Shown piece after piece: positions 35,235 through 45,486 of a DNA stretch of 64,000 nt. The translations under genes and the position numbers were made by a program. The stretch is from Vallitalea pronyensis (GTDB lineage Bacteria; Bacillota; Clostridia; Lachnospirales; Vallitaleaceae). The stretch covers positions 6,033,001 through 6,097,000 of the forward strand of contig NZ_CP058649.1 of assembly GCF_018141445.1 (NCBI RefSeq), read 5' to 3'. The notes under the pieces were generated by a model. That model saw nothing but the letters and a program-made list of their open reading frames with translations, ran no database searches and was not told the DNA's origin. Position 1 is the stretch's first letter, and the number at the start of each line of letters is the position of its first letter.

Positions 35235-36218
35235 TCAATTTGAAAGTTCACTACGATAATCCGTCACACTCATTCCAGTCCATACTTTAAAAGCTCTTGA
35301 TAATGATTTAGCATCTGAATAGTTAACTAGAAAAGCTATTTCATCTAAACTCATATCCATTTTCAAGTAATTTCTTACCATTAGTTCTCTTATATGGTTT
35401 AATTGTTCATTAAACGACGTGTTTTCTTCTTTTAGCCTTCTTTGGAGCGTTCTTTTGCTCACACCCAGTTCAAATGATATCTTTTCTGCATCACTAATAC
35501 CTGAAGGCAAAAGTTCCAATAATGTACGCCTTACTATAGCAGAAAAACTTTGATCAACTTCCATTTCTCTCAATCTATGATTAAGTTCATTCTCCAAGTA
35601 ATCCCACATTCTATTATTTTTTGTAATGAATGGTCGCATTAAGTCTTCTTTGCTAAAAACAATCGCATTACCTTCACTTATGATGGATGGTGTTCGATTA
35701 AAATACTCAACTGCTTCTATTGGATATTCAAATGATCCACTAATTTTTTTTGGTTTTAATGCTTCTATACCTGTTCCTTTTCTAATAATAGATAAGATAC
35801 TTATTTGAGCGTGAACAAACATCATGCGTGGTACCGGTGTCCCATCATTGAATACATAGGATATGGATACGCTTTCATTATCTTCAACTAAACTCATTTG
35901 AATGGGTGCAACAATCTTTTTATATTTTGATATTCTCCTAATGCACTCTAATCCATTTTCAGCACATAATCCTGCAAAAAACTCTGGATTAAAAGAGGCA
36001 ACCGAATCGACTTTTGATATTTCTACAATAAACCTATCATTCATATACTCATCCATTGCTTCTATTAGTCTCTTATATTGGTCCGAGGTGAGTTGGAACT
36101 TATTATCATTAACAGCTCTTGGAGGAATACCTGCTTCTCTTAAGAAAATGTCTAAATCAATACCTATACGCTCAAACATTTGTCTACTGTCCTTATCAAA
36201 ATTTATGTTATAAAACAA
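35235..36218 (-). CDS. AraC-family regulator (Arabinose_bd-type N-domain + HTH)
   Basis: 327 residues from a TTG at 36218, which stands eight bases after AGGAG; no ATG is well placed and the frame upstream only reads the SDR gene's end. The N-terminal 200 residues resemble the PF12625-type domain of OruR/ArgR-like AraC regulators (FERIGIDLDIFLREAGIPP, LTSDQYKRLIEAMDEY). The C-terminal 100 residues carry the HTH (LGVSKRTLQRRLKEEN, LDEIAFLVNYSDAKSLSRAFK). It is 22 bases downstream of the SDR gene in one unit. A partial copy of its HTH lies at 30695-30797. Confidence 0.88.
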   Translation of the reverse strand: MFYNINFDKDSRQMFERIGIDLDIFLREAGIPPRAVNDNKFQLTSDQYKRLIEAMDEYMNDRFIVEISKVDSVASFNPEFFAGLCAENGLECIRRISKYKKIVAPIQMSLVEDNESVSISYVFNDGTPVPRMMFVHAQISILSIIRKGTGIEALKPKKISGSFEYPIEAVEYFNRTPSIISEGNAIVFSKEDLMRPFITKNNRMWDYLENELNHRLREMEVDQSFSAIVRRTLLELLPSGISDAEKISFELGVSKRTLQRRLKEENTSFNEQLNHIRELMVRNYLKMDMSLDEIAFLVNYSDAKSLSRAFKVWTGMSVTDYRSELSN

Positions 36219-36240
36219 GTTCACCACTCCTATCTTCTTA

Positions 36241-37194
36241 TTATAACCCAACAATTTTATATGTTTTATTCACTAGATCTTTTGCAACTTTTATATCTTT
36301 TGCATGTGGATTTGGTGATGTTAAAGGCCATCCACCATCTTTACAAGCCTTATCTCGATATAATACGCTGCTCTGACTAAAATAAGAGCCTGAATGTTTA
36401 ACTGCTTCATCCGATATTAAACAATTTAGTGACGTTTGGGCAGACTCCTCATTTGAATCAGTCATGGACCGAATAAAAGGTGCCATAATTGGACTAATGA
36501 TTCTCATAAAGGTATTTTCTTTACCAAAATTAGACCTTGCCCATCCTGGATGTACTGAAAAAGCTGAAACATTTGTGCCTTCTAACCTTCTTGATAGTTC
36601 TAGTGCATATAAAACATTTGCAACCTTTGCCTCTGAGTATGCATGCATTGCATTGTAAACTCTTTTTTTATAGTTTAAGTCATCTAAATGAACATATGGT
36701 CTATTATCTGGTCTGCCAGCGTGTACACATGAAGATAATAATACGATTCTCGATGGCGCACTCTTTTTAAGAATATCTAATAAAGACTCTGTTAAAAGAA
36801 AATGCCCAAAGTAGCTAACACCAATCGACATTTCAAACCCATCTTTTGTTCTTGTAACTTCTCTGCCCATTGAAACCATACCAGCATTACAATCTAGACC
36901 ATACAATGTATTATATTTGCCCAAAAATTTTTTAACAAAACCTCTAACTGATTCTAAATCTGCTAAATCAAGTTTCATGACTTCATAACTACCTCGTAAA
37001 CTTTTAAACGCCTCAGCTACTTTTTCACCTGCTTCAACTCTTCTACACGCCATAACTACATGGGCACCTTGTTTAATTAATTGTCTTGTCGTTTCTAGAC
37101 CAACACCTGAATTTGCTCCTGTAACAATAAATGTTTTTCCTTTTAAATTCTTATTCTTAGTTGTATTATCAATCCATAATTTTTTTCTAGCCAT
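36241..37194 (-). CDS. Short-chain dehydrogenase/reductase (retinol dehydrogenase-like)
   Basis: 317 residues. Classical SDR: cofactor motif TGANSGVGLETTR (about residue 25), with VMACRR favouring NADP(H); LDLADLESV, NAG motif (DCNAGMVSMG), catalytic Ser (LLSSCVHAG) and YSEAK (YxxxK). Length and the HPGW segment resemble the WWOX/retinol dehydrogenase-like branch. Substrate unknown. It is the first gene of a leftward unit with the AraC regulator and divergent from the MATE exporter, with a Fur-like box in the shared interval. Confidence 0.92.
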   Translation of the reverse strand: MARKKLWIDNTTKNKNLKGKTFIVTGANSGVGLETTRQLIKQGAHVVMACRRVEAGEKVAEAFKSLRGSYEVMKLDLADLESVRGFVKKFLGKYNTLYGLDCNAGMVSMGREVTRTKDGFEMSIGVSYFGHFLLTESLLDILKKSAPSRIVLLSSCVHAGRPDNRPYVHLDDLNYKKRVYNAMHAYSEAKVANVLYALELSRRLEGTNVSAFSVHPGWARSNFGKENTFMRIISPIMAPFIRSMTDSNEESAQTSLNCLISDEAVKHSGSYFSQSSVLYRDKACKDGGWPLTSPNPHAKDIKVAKDLVNKTYKIVGL

Positions 37195-37384
37195 GCTGTA
37201 TACCTCCCATTTTATTTATCTCGTTTTTTGCTTCATTTCTAACCAGTCTCTTATAATGGTTTAAGTATATCAACTTTCGGAAAATTTTTTAACCCCAATC
37301 CATGCCAACATGTCATCAAATGATGCCATTAAATGATGCTCTTTTTTAAGTTTCATAAGCAGATTCAATATTTGCTTTTGTATA

Positions 37385-37403
37385 ATAAATGATTATCATT
37401 ATC
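37385..37403. promoter_or_regulatory. Fur-like box between the SDR and MATE genes
   Basis: ATAAATGATTATCATTATC matches the 19-base Fur consensus (GATAATGATTATCATTATC) at 16 of 19 positions. It lies 19 bases upstream of the MATE -35 box and could also act on the divergent SDR promoter. Iron control is inferred from the match only. Confidence 0.65.
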
Positions 37404-37422
37404 AATATAACATGTTTTTTTA

Positions 37423-37451
37423 TTGACATAAAATTTTAATTATGCTAATCT
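37423..37451 (+). promoter_or_regulatory. SigA-type promoter of the MATE gene
   Basis: Perfect TTGACA (37423-37428), 17-base spacer, TAATCT (37446-37451). The transcript would start near 37458, about 50 bases before the gene. Confidence 0.75.
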
Positions 37452-37508
37452 GATTAAACTAGCAACGCGTATCATTCTACATAAATAATAAATAACAAAG
37501 TAGGACTT

Positions 37509-38846
37509 ATGATGAACAATAAAATTACAGAAGGTACAATATGGAAACAAGCCATATTATTTTTTATACCTATTCTTTTCGGAACGTTCTTTCAACATTT
37601 ATATACAATCGTTGATGCTGTTATCGTTGGAAGAGGGCTAGGTACAGCAGAACTTGCTGCTGTAGGAGGATCTGCCGCCAAGTATATAGCCATGATTACT
37701 AATTTTTTTATTGGTATTTCAATAGGTGTAACTGCCTATGCTTCACGTAGTTATGGTGAAAAAAACTTCAAAAAACTGAAAGCAATCATATTTAATGGAA
37801 CATTACTTTTTGTATGCCTTGGTCTTATATTCTCCATTATAGGAATCGTGTTCTCATTTGAATTTTTAAATCTAATGGGTACTCCGAAAGATAATATTGA
37901 TTTATCAAATACATATCTAAAGACATATTTGTACGGTATCCTATTCTGTGTTATCTATAACTTATTTACTGGCATTTTACGTGCAATGGGCGATTCAAAA
38001 AGACCATTATACATACTCATGTTCTGTAGCATTTTAAACATTATTTTGGATCTTTTGCTTGCCTTAGTGCTTGGATTAGGCGTTTTTGGTGTAGCCATTG
38101 CTACCGTTTTTTCACAAGGTGTAAGCGCTGTGTTACTCTTCATACTGCTATTAAGATCCCTTGAAAATACAGAGCATTATAAATTAAGTGTAGATTTTCC
38201 TCTGATGAAAGATGTAGCTATTTTAGGTATTCCTGCTGGTATACAAAGCATATTAGCAAGCTTTTCAAATATGGCAGTGCAAAGCACCGTTAATACATTT
38301 AGCACAATGACGGTTGCAGCATGGAGTGCCTATATAAAGTTAGACGGAATAGTGGATGCCTTTATAAGTGCATTATCTGGCTCTGTTATAACCTTCGTAG
38401 GGCAAAATCTTGGTGCTGGTAAAATTGATAGGGTTAAAAAGTCTGTAAAACAAATAACCATTATAGGATACATGATGATGCCAATCATTATTGCTGTATT
38501 TATCCTTAATCGATTTACCTTATTATCCATGTTTACAACAGATCAAGAAGTGGTTGCAACGAGTGCCAATATTTTACTTTTTGTCATCCCTATGTATATT
38601 GTCACAATACCACAATATCTTCTTTCTCAAGCCGTTAGAGGACTTGGAAAATCGATTATGCCTATGTTACTGGGCTTATTTGGAAGCGTAGGGCTTAGAC
38701 TTTTATGGATATTTGTAATATTCCCTTATAATCCTACAATAGAGTTTTTAGGATTATCGTATCCCGTAATTTCATTTATTATGTCTATACTATTTTTTGC
38801 TTATTATAGAATTGTCGTTAATAGACTTGAGTATAACAAGCCGTAA
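37509..38846 (+). CDS. MATE family multidrug/sodium antiporter
   Basis: 445 residues, twelve predicted membrane helices in two similar halves. Typical MATE features: ILFFIPILFGTFFQHLYTIVDAVIVGR at the N-terminus (in parts), the middle SVNTFGT-like QSTVNTFSTMTVAAW, and GQNLGAGKIDRVKKS in the second half. It exports cationic or hydrophobic compounds using Na+ or H+. Start could be 37509 or the next ATG at 37512. It sits behind a clear promoter and a Fur-like box, so iron limitation may raise expression; export of a siderophore or a redox compound would be one explanation. Confidence 0.94.
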   Translation: MMNNKITEGTIWKQAILFFIPILFGTFFQHLYTIVDAVIVGRGLGTAELAAVGGSAAKYIAMITNFFIGISIGVTAYASRSYGEKNFKKLKAIIFNGTLLFVCLGLIFSIIGIVFSFEFLNLMGTPKDNIDLSNTYLKTYLYGILFCVIYNLFTGILRAMGDSKRPLYILMFCSILNIILDLLLALVLGLGVFGVAIATVFSQGVSAVLLFILLLRSLENTEHYKLSVDFPLMKDVAILGIPAGIQSILASFSNMAVQSTVNTFSTMTVAAWSAYIKLDGIVDAFISALSGSVITFVGQNLGAGKIDRVKKSVKQITIIGYMMMPIIIAVFILNRFTLLSMFTTDQEVVATSANILLFVIPMYIVTIPQYLLSQAVRGLGKSIMPMLLGLFGSVGLRLLWIFVIFPYNPTIEFLGLSYPVISFIMSILFFAYYRIVVNRLEYNKP

Positions 38847-38892
38847 TTTTACTTTACAGCTATACCATTTTCATATATTTAAATTCATAGAA

Positions 38893-38935
38893 AAGCAGTA
38901 AATTTACTCTATAAACTAAAGTATTTTTACTGCTT
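38893..38935. terminator. Bidirectional terminator between MATE and sulfatase genes
   Basis: AAGCAGTAAA (38893-38902) pairs perfectly with TTTACTGCTT (38926-38935), between convergent genes ending at 38846 and 38980. T/A runs flank both arms. Confidence 0.8.
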
Positions 38936-38979
38936 GATTATCTTTTAATTGTATGTACATAGGAGGCATCCTATACTTG

Positions 38980-40500
38980 TTAAGAAATCTCTACTGACTC
39001 ATAGTTAATAAAATCCTCGAACACTCTATCTTGATACCATTGATCACCGGCCTTTTGAAGCCAGTATCCAAGTTCCTTTTTCAGAAATTCTAACGTTTCA
39101 TGACTTAAGTCTTCAAAGTCAAGATTATTCATTTGATATGGGTCAGCTTCATTATCAAAGATATAGGATTTGTTCATATTTCCCTGTTCATCTCGTTCAA
39201 TGACAAAAGTATACCGATCCGTTCGAACCCCTTTACGCTGACATTCTGGATAATCATAAATATAGAGGGACGACTTTGGCTTTTCTATCTTAGCTTCTTC
39301 TCCTTTAATAAATATCTCTGAATAATCCGTACCGTCAAGGTCCATGGGTATACTCTCTTTAAGCCCTGCTAGACCAAGCAATGTTGGCATCACATCTGGA
39401 CCAGCCATCTTCAAATCTTCTAATCTATGACTTACAGCTCTTGGATACCTAAGAATAAATGGAATCAAATAAGACTCTTCATGAGGGAGATTCTTAGCCC
39501 CAAGATTATGACCACCCATCATCTCTCCGTGGTCTGATGAGAAAACAACAATCGTATTCTCAAGTTCTCCTTTTGATTCTAATGCTTCTATAATGCGACC
39601 AAACTGCCTGTCTATACCTGTCACTGATGAGAAATAATAACGTACAAAATTTATAGCTTCAGCATTTTCAGGCACATTAGGTCTATTTAAAAGATGCCAT
39701 ATATCCGGAACTCTTTCTTCAGAATAGTATTTATCAAACATCTCCATATCTGTATGTTCTTTTTCTGTATATGGGTTGTGAGGTGGGTTAATACCAACAC
39801 ATAGAAAGAATGGATTATCTTCATTCCTTTGCCCCTGATCATTATGGATATATGAAACTGCTAAATCACCATCTGCGGCAGCGGCCCATTTATTCACTGT
39901 ATAACGCTTATTATCTGTATCTCTATATTGAGTGGTTTGACGCCAATCATTTACACCGTAATTATGCCAGTAATCAATCCGGTGTCTTCTGCTCTCTGGC
40001 GTAACAGCCTTCCAGCAGCAATGATATAAATTAGCACTATCTGTTAAGTCTACATCTCCAAGCTTAGACCCATCTGGAAAATGGGTCCCATTCTCTACCA
40101 TATAGTTTCCTTTTGCATCGCAATTTGGCACAGGCATATCCAAGTGCCACTTACCAATATACCCCACATTATATCCTTCATCAGCTAACACGTCTGTCAA
40201 GCATGTGATATCTTCTCTTAGTGAATCTGTTCTCATGTTATTACAATTATGTTTCACACCATTTTGCTCTGGATACCTACCAGAAAAAAGCATACCTCTA
40301 TAAGGACTACACAGAGGACATGTACTAACTGCCTGAGTTAATACAATACTTTCATCAGCAAACTTATCAAGATTAGGGGTGTGAACTGGGTCCGATACAC
40401 CCCTAAGGGCATCTCTATATTCTGGTTTACGCCAAAATCCCATAGCATGGATTCTGTATTGATCGGGAAATACATAAACAATATTTGGTTTTTTCATCAT
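38980..40500 (-). CDS. Type I sulfatase (S1 family, Cys-type)
   Basis: 506 residues from the ATG at 40500, eight bases after AAGGAG (the GTG at 40509 overlaps the site). Alkaline-phosphatase-like fold: N-terminal metal Asp in VYVFPDQYR, active-site motif TCPLCSPYRG (C-x-P-x-R; the Cys of CSPYR must be converted to formylglycine), GYIGKWHLD and the metal pair in VFSSDHGEMMGGHN. No signal peptide, so probably cytoplasmic, removing sulfate from imported oligosaccharides. Its maturase (anSME/FGE type) is not in the window. It is divergent from the ABC permeases and belongs with the GH95 locus, suggesting a sulfated glycan substrate. Confidence 0.93.
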   Translation of the reverse strand: MMKKPNIVYVFPDQYRIHAMGFWRKPEYRDALRGVSDPVHTPNLDKFADESIVLTQAVSTCPLCSPYRGMLFSGRYPEQNGVKHNCNNMRTDSLREDITCLTDVLADEGYNVGYIGKWHLDMPVPNCDAKGNYMVENGTHFPDGSKLGDVDLTDSANLYHCCWKAVTPESRRHRIDYWHNYGVNDWRQTTQYRDTDNKRYTVNKWAAAADGDLAVSYIHNDQGQRNEDNPFFLCVGINPPHNPYTEKEHTDMEMFDKYYSEERVPDIWHLLNRPNVPENAEAINFVRYYFSSVTGIDRQFGRIIEALESKGELENTIVVFSSDHGEMMGGHNLGAKNLPHEESYLIPFILRYPRAVSHRLEDLKMAGPDVMPTLLGLAGLKESIPMDLDGTDYSEIFIKGEEAKIEKPKSSLYIYDYPECQRKGVRTDRYTFVIERDEQGNMNKSYIFDNEADPYQMNNLDFEDLSHETLEFLKKELGYWLQKAGDQWYQDRVFEDFINYESVEIS

Positions 40501-40509
40501 AACTGTCAC

Positions 40510-40823
40510 TCCTTAAATAATATGTTTTGTCCTTCACTAAATCATGTTAACCTATCTTAAGTAGAAATGTAATAACCATAATTAATAAAGGTATACAGTA
40601 ATTATTTTCCGGTATAGATATTTCTTTTTATCCTTCTCTCACCTTTGCAACTACAGCTTTTAAAAATCGCACACTCTATAAAAGTTATGCTCATTTACAT
40701 GCAATCTCCTTTGTTGTTATGATGAATTCAAGGCAATGAATGCGCATTCATAAAACACAATCCAAAAATCACTTTTGAAATCCGGATACGAAATCACTAT
40801 GACCGGAATGTAGGAGGAACATT
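40510..40823. other. Intergenic region between sulfatase and ABC permease genes
   Basis: A 314-base divergent promoter region. On the plus strand TTGAAA (40775-40780) with TATGAC (40798-40803) at 17 bases is a possible promoter for the permease operon, close to the TAGGAGGA site of the first gene. No operator or small gene is obvious. Confidence 0.4.
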
Positions 40824-41765
40824 ATGGAAATGACTCAGGCAAAACCAAAGCCAAGTGTCGGTTCAAAACTTGTCAAGCATCTGAAGAAAAAATATCAGTT
40901 ATGGTTACTGGCTTTACCGGCCATCGTGTACTTTATTATTTTTCATTATATCCCTATGTATGGTGTACAGATAGCCTTTAAAGATTTTATTGCATTCAAA
41001 GGCATCTTGGGTAGTCCATGGGTAGGCTTTAAACATTTTGAACGCTTTTTCACATCTTACCAATTTGGGCGACTTATTACCAATACACTGGGTATCAGTT
41101 TCTACCAACTGGCAGTCGGTTTCCCAGCACCTATTATTTTAGCATTACTGCTTAATCAAACAAAAAACCAAAAGTATAAGAAATTCATTCAAACTTTAAC
41201 CTATGCCCCTCACTTCATTTCTGTGGTTGTTATGGTCGGAATCATCCTGCTATTCCTATCACCTCAAAGTGGCATTATCAATCATATGATTGCATGGACT
41301 GGATTAGAACGTATTAATTTTATGGCAGAACCTGCTTATTTCAAAACCATCTATGTGTTTACAGGTGTTTGGCAGAGTGCAGGCTGGGGCGCCGTCATTT
41401 ATTTAGCATCCCTTTCCTCTATTAGTCCATCTCTTTACGAAGCCGCTCGAATAGATGGTGCAAACAAATGGCATTTAATCAGGTACATTGATATGCCATC
41501 CATCATGCCTACAGCCGTCATTTTGCTGATTATGAATGTTGGCCGTATCATGAATGTGGGATTTCAGAAAACGTACCTTATGCAAAACCCATTGAACTTA
41601 GAGTCTTCTGAGATTATTGCAACCTATATTTACAAAGTTGGTCTCCTTGATGCACAGTATAGTTACTCCGCAGCCATTGGACTTTTTAACACGATCATTA
41701 ACATCATTTTACTTGTTACTGTTAACCGTATTTCAAGAAAAGTTACTGAAACCAGTCTCTGGTAG
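40824..41765 (+). CDS. Sugar ABC transporter permease (LplB type)
   Basis: 313 residues with a lysine-rich cytoplasmic head and six predicted helices (LWLLALPAIVYFIIFHYIPMYG start, in parts). The EAA loop reads YEAARIDGANKWHL. Strong TAGGAGGA site. First gene of the plus-strand unit; pairs with the next permease. Its binding protein is probably the lipoprotein at 50318-51937, encoded on the other strand at the far end of the locus. Confidence 0.95.
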   Translation: MEMTQAKPKPSVGSKLVKHLKKKYQLWLLALPAIVYFIIFHYIPMYGVQIAFKDFIAFKGILGSPWVGFKHFERFFTSYQFGRLITNTLGISFYQLAVGFPAPIILALLLNQTKNQKYKKFIQTLTYAPHFISVVVMVGIILLFLSPQSGIINHMIAWTGLERINFMAEPAYFKTIYVFTGVWQSAGWGAVIYLASLSSISPSLYEAARIDGANKWHLIRYIDMPSIMPTAVILLIMNVGRIMNVGFQKTYLMQNPLNLESSEIIATYIYKVGLLDAQYSYSAAIGLFNTIINIILLVTVNRISRKVTETSLW

Positions 41766-41777
41766 AAAGGAGTCCTT

Positions 41778-42671
41778 ATGACAAAACAAAAAGCATCTAC
41801 TGGAGCAAGTGATAAAACCGTAGACATTATGATTTACATCATCCTTGGCCTTATCGGTCTAGGCGTTGCGTATCCATTATACTTCATTATCATTGCCTCT
41901 TTTTCAGACCCTACAATGGTAAACACAGGACAGGTAATTCTTCTTCCCAAAAAAACAACATTTGAAGGATTTGCATTACTCTTTCATCATAATGATTTAT
42001 GGATTGGCTATCGCAACACAATTATCTATGCATTGAGTGGGTCTGGTATCGGTATCATTATCACAATGATGGTGGCCTATACACTATCTATTCGTGACTT
42101 TAAAAGCGGACGTTTCATTATGTTTTTCTTAATGATCACGCTTTATTTTAATGGTGGACTTATTCCAACTTACCTTTGGATGAAGAAGATTAACTTAACG
42201 AACACACCCTTCATTATGATTCTACTTGGCTCAGTCAGTGTCTTTAACATTATATTAGCTCGTACCTTTATTAGATCCTCTTTATCGAAGGAGCTCTATG
42301 AAGCAGCAGTGATTGATGGTTGTACACATTTTCAATACTTTTTTCAAATAGTATTGCCTCTATCAAAAGCCATTATTGCCGTTCTTGGACTTTATTATGG
42401 TGTGTTCCACTGGAACGATTACTTTAGAGCTCTTATTTACTTACGGGACGGTGAACTGTACCCATTACAATTGTTCTTACGTTCAATCTTAGTTGAAGCT
42501 TCAGCAGACATGGAACTTCTTGACGTTGAAGAAGTCATTAAACAACAACGTCTCGTGGAACTTATCAAATACGGACTCATCATTGTATCCTCTTTACCGA
42601 TTCTTATGGTGTATCCGTTCCTACAAAAATACTTTGTTAAAGGAGTGATGATCGGTTCTGTTAAAGGTTAG
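41778..42671 (+). CDS. Sugar ABC transporter permease (LplC/YtcP type)
   Basis: 297 residues, six predicted helices, EAA loop YEAAVIDGCTHFQYFF and the C-terminal YFVKGVMIGSVKG signature. It is 12 bases downstream of its partner, behind AAAGGAG. The C-terminal signature is shared with the first-locus permease (KGIMIGSVKG), as expected for one subfamily. Confidence 0.95.
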   Translation: MTKQKASTGASDKTVDIMIYIILGLIGLGVAYPLYFIIIASFSDPTMVNTGQVILLPKKTTFEGFALLFHHNDLWIGYRNTIIYALSGSGIGIIITMMVAYTLSIRDFKSGRFIMFFLMITLYFNGGLIPTYLWMKKINLTNTPFIMILLGSVSVFNIILARTFIRSSLSKELYEAAVIDGCTHFQYFFQIVLPLSKAIIAVLGLYYGVFHWNDYFRALIYLRDGELYPLQLFLRSILVEASADMELLDVEEVIKQQRLVELIKYGLIIVSSLPILMVYPFLQKYFVKGVMIGSVKG

Positions 42672-42729
42672 TAACTTATAAACTACAGGGGGAATTCATC
42701 CCCCACCTAATTTTACAAGGAGAAAGGAA

Positions 42730-45483
42730 ATGAAAAGTAAAAGCGTAACGTCCATCTTAATCTGTTTATTAATGCTCGTTAATCTAGCAGTCGGGAATTG
42801 GTTGACAGTATCTGCTGAAGAAACTGTCCATTCAAATCCATCTATTGCAGCCTATGCATATCAAAGAGAGTTTATTGAAGATTTTTCTGAACTTACCACA
42901 AGTGGTCTTGGAACATATGCTAGTGCAGCGATTCCAGGGTTTACATGGACATTGGAAGGTAAGGCTAATGGCATAACAGGAACAGGACTTGCGTATGCAG
43001 ACCCTGCTTTCGGAACAAGTGTCTCTTTACCATCCGACCCGGATTCAGCCAATAATGGTGTGCTTATATCGGATACCATTAGTAATGGCTTATCAAAACT
43101 ATCTTTTTCATACGGAACAGGTAAATGGGGAAGCGGTAAAGACCGAAAATTCTCTGTATATATTAATGATGTTGAAATAGGTGCCGAGCAATTTGATCGG
43201 GTCATAGCCGTGCCAACTCGAGTCTATACATACACTTGGGAAGCTAGTGATGAGATGCCTCAATTCGAAGGAGATGTTGTCATTAAATTCATCGGGGAGT
43301 CTAACTCTTATACCCAAGGTAACGGAAAGGTTGTCTATCCAAATATCATGATAGATGATATTCATTGGACCATAGCTGTTGATTATGATCCATATGTGGA
43401 AATGACGGGTGTGCCTGTTGTAGGGAATACCCTAACTTCCAATGCATTCCATGTAAATGATGAAGATGTTGTCTCCTATAAGTGGATTGCATGTAATGGA
43501 ACTGAAGAAGTAGTGGTTTCAGAGGAAAAAGATTTTACTATAACCGATAATTGTGTAGGAAAAACACTTAAAGTTGTGATGACTGTTAATGGTGTAGACT
43601 ATGTATCTCCCAGTACTTATACAGTCATTGAAAGTGTCAAAGATATCACTGTTACTTTTGATGCATATGAACGTAACTATGACGGTACAGATGTCGCTGA
43701 TTTAGTTGCACATATAGAAGGTATCGACTCTACTGACAACGTACAATTAAGCTATACAACTCAATTTGCAGATAAAGCTGTTGGTGAAAACAAAACTCTG
43801 TCTATAAAGGATATCTTAATAACAGGAACCGATTCTTACAAATACCAAGCAGTATTTCCAGAACACATCCAAGGAACTATTAACCCCGTTACCATAACAG
43901 CAACTGTAAAAGGTATTAACAAAGTATATGATGGTGAAACAAATGCTAGAGTCTCATTTGTATTTGACGGTGTTGTAACAGGTGATCAAGTATCTGCCAA
44001 TTATAATGCACTATTTGATTCTCCTGAAATAGGCGAAGGAAAAACTGTCTATGTCACCAACATTACCCTTTCAGGAAGAGATGCTGGTAACTACTTATAT
44101 GAAATAGAGGAATGTACCGTGACAGCAAATATTACATTAGAAGCAGAAAGTAGAACCCCTGGTATTGGTGATACTGGGGCAACATTTGATTTGTCTAAAT
44201 TAGACCCCAAATACCCACAAATGGAAGAGTGGATCAAGGCAGGTGTTGAAGGTGGTATACCTGTATCAGATAGTTGGGCTCTTAACAAAGCAAAACTTAC
44301 AACGGATTTATTAGAGAAACCAGAAGCTGTGCCAAGTAGAAGCTACACCATTGGTTTTGAAGCAAAAGATGCAAAAGTCCATGGCCAAGTTGCTGATACT
44401 GCCCTTCAAGGTGCAACAAAATCAGATGACATTCAAAGTAAAATCGATGAAGTTGCTGCAGCAGGTGGTGGCATTATTACCCTTGAGAATGGTTATTATT
44501 ACTTAGATAAGCCTATCTTTATCCCATCTAACATCGTCCTAAGAGGTGAAGAAGCTGGAAAGGTTATTCTCTATGTTGCAGCAAATGATGCTATGTTAGA
44601 CCCTTACAGAGGTCATGCCGTGTTATTTGCAACAATGGATGGCGATACCGTCGTAGGATCTGAGAATGCTGGTCTAGAAAATCTTGTCTTCGAAGGTTGT
44701 CTTGGAAAGCCAAGAGAAGACTGGAACGACCATGCATTAGTTGAAGTCGATACAAATACAAGTATTTTACTCTTCGACAAAACAACACATAACTGTTGGT
44801 TACACACAGTCAGTGTGATCAACGGATATCGCCAAACGGTCAATTGCTCAGGATACAACAACACCTTCTCAAATGTATACAGTAATGGCGCATTTAACAA
44901 AGGTGGTGGCGGTGCTGCATACTTCATCATAGCAGGTCATAATAACCTTATGACAGGATGTTTGGTAACACACTTAAGACACTTCTCTATTCAAGCTGGA
45001 ACAGCAGAATACAATGTGGTGTATGACAATGTATTTCGACAAGAAGTATCCTTTCATCATAAGGATTTAGGTAACAACCTTATTGAAAATAATGAGATCT
45101 ACCTTCCAGGACCTAACGATGAAATAGAACGAACTGGTAAGTACTCATCCCTTGGTTATCCAGAATACTATGATTTTCCAATACTTGATGGTACAGACAG
45201 CGTGTTCAGTAGTCGTGGTATTAGAGATGGCTATGTAGCTATAATGGGTCCTTGGTCCATTCAACATCAGATATCCGAAGAACTTAACTACATACTTAAC
45301 AATAGAGTGACTCAAAACAATCAGTCAATTAAGCATCCTTGGAGTGAAGAGAATATTGTTTATGTTGGTCCCTTCTATGTAAAACCAGCAGATAAATATA
45401 CGAACTTCGTACCTAAAGATGAATACCCAGCACCGATTGGTGGAACCTTCTATCCCGTTGTTATTGAAGATACTTCCGATTAA
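42730..45483 (+). CDS. Secreted multidomain protein with YDG repeats and a right-handed beta-helix
   Basis: 917 residues. Signal peptide (ends LTVSAEE, about residue 30). Residues about 30-220 form a beta-sandwich with a jelly-roll look; about 220-300 an Ig-like unit; about 305-475 two YDG-type repeats (YERNYDGTDVADL and INKVYDGETNARVSF, each ending in G..YKY or GNYLY). From about 560 a parallel beta-helix typical of polysaccharide lyases and related enzymes (GGIITLENGYYYLDKPIFIP, GLENLVFEGC, GYNNTFSNVYSNG, NLIENNEIYLPG). A lyase or hydrolase acting on an extracellular glycan is likely but the family is not certain. The stop is followed in frame by a hydrophobic tail (see 45487-45573). AAGGAGAAAGG precedes the start. 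Confidence 0.82.
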   Translation: MKSKSVTSILICLLMLVNLAVGNWLTVSAEETVHSNPSIAAYAYQREFIEDFSELTTSGLGTYASAAIPGFTWTLEGKANGITGTGLAYADPAFGTSVSLPSDPDSANNGVLISDTISNGLSKLSFSYGTGKWGSGKDRKFSVYINDVEIGAEQFDRVIAVPTRVYTYTWEASDEMPQFEGDVVIKFIGESNSYTQGNGKVVYPNIMIDDIHWTIAVDYDPYVEMTGVPVVGNTLTSNAFHVNDEDVVSYKWIACNGTEEVVVSEEKDFTITDNCVGKTLKVVMTVNGVDYVSPSTYTVIESVKDITVTFDAYERNYDGTDVADLVAHIEGIDSTDNVQLSYTTQFADKAVGENKTLSIKDILITGTDSYKYQAVFPEHIQGTINPVTITATVKGINKVYDGETNARVSFVFDGVVTGDQVSANYNALFDSPEIGEGKTVYVTNITLSGRDAGNYLYEIEECTVTANITLEAESRTPGIGDTGATFDLSKLDPKYPQMEEWIKAGVEGGIPVSDSWALNKAKLTTDLLEKPEAVPSRSYTIGFEAKDAKVHGQVADTALQGATKSDDIQSKIDEVAAAGGGIITLENGYYYLDKPIFIPSNIVLRGEEAGKVILYVAANDAMLDPYRGHAVLFATMDGDTVVGSENAGLENLVFEGCLGKPREDWNDHALVEVDTNTSILLFDKTTHNCWLHTVSVINGYRQTVNCSGYNNTFSNVYSNGAFNKGGGGAAYFIIAGHNNLMTGCLVTHLRHFSIQAGTAEYNVVYDNVFRQEVSFHHKDLGNNLIENNEIYLPGPNDEIERTGKYSSLGYPEYYDFPILDGTDSVFSSRGIRDGYVAIMGPWSIQHQISEELNYILNNRVTQNNQSIKHPWSEENIVYVGPFYVKPADKYTNFVPKDEYPAPIGGTFYPVVIEDTSD

Positions 45484-45486
45484 GGT

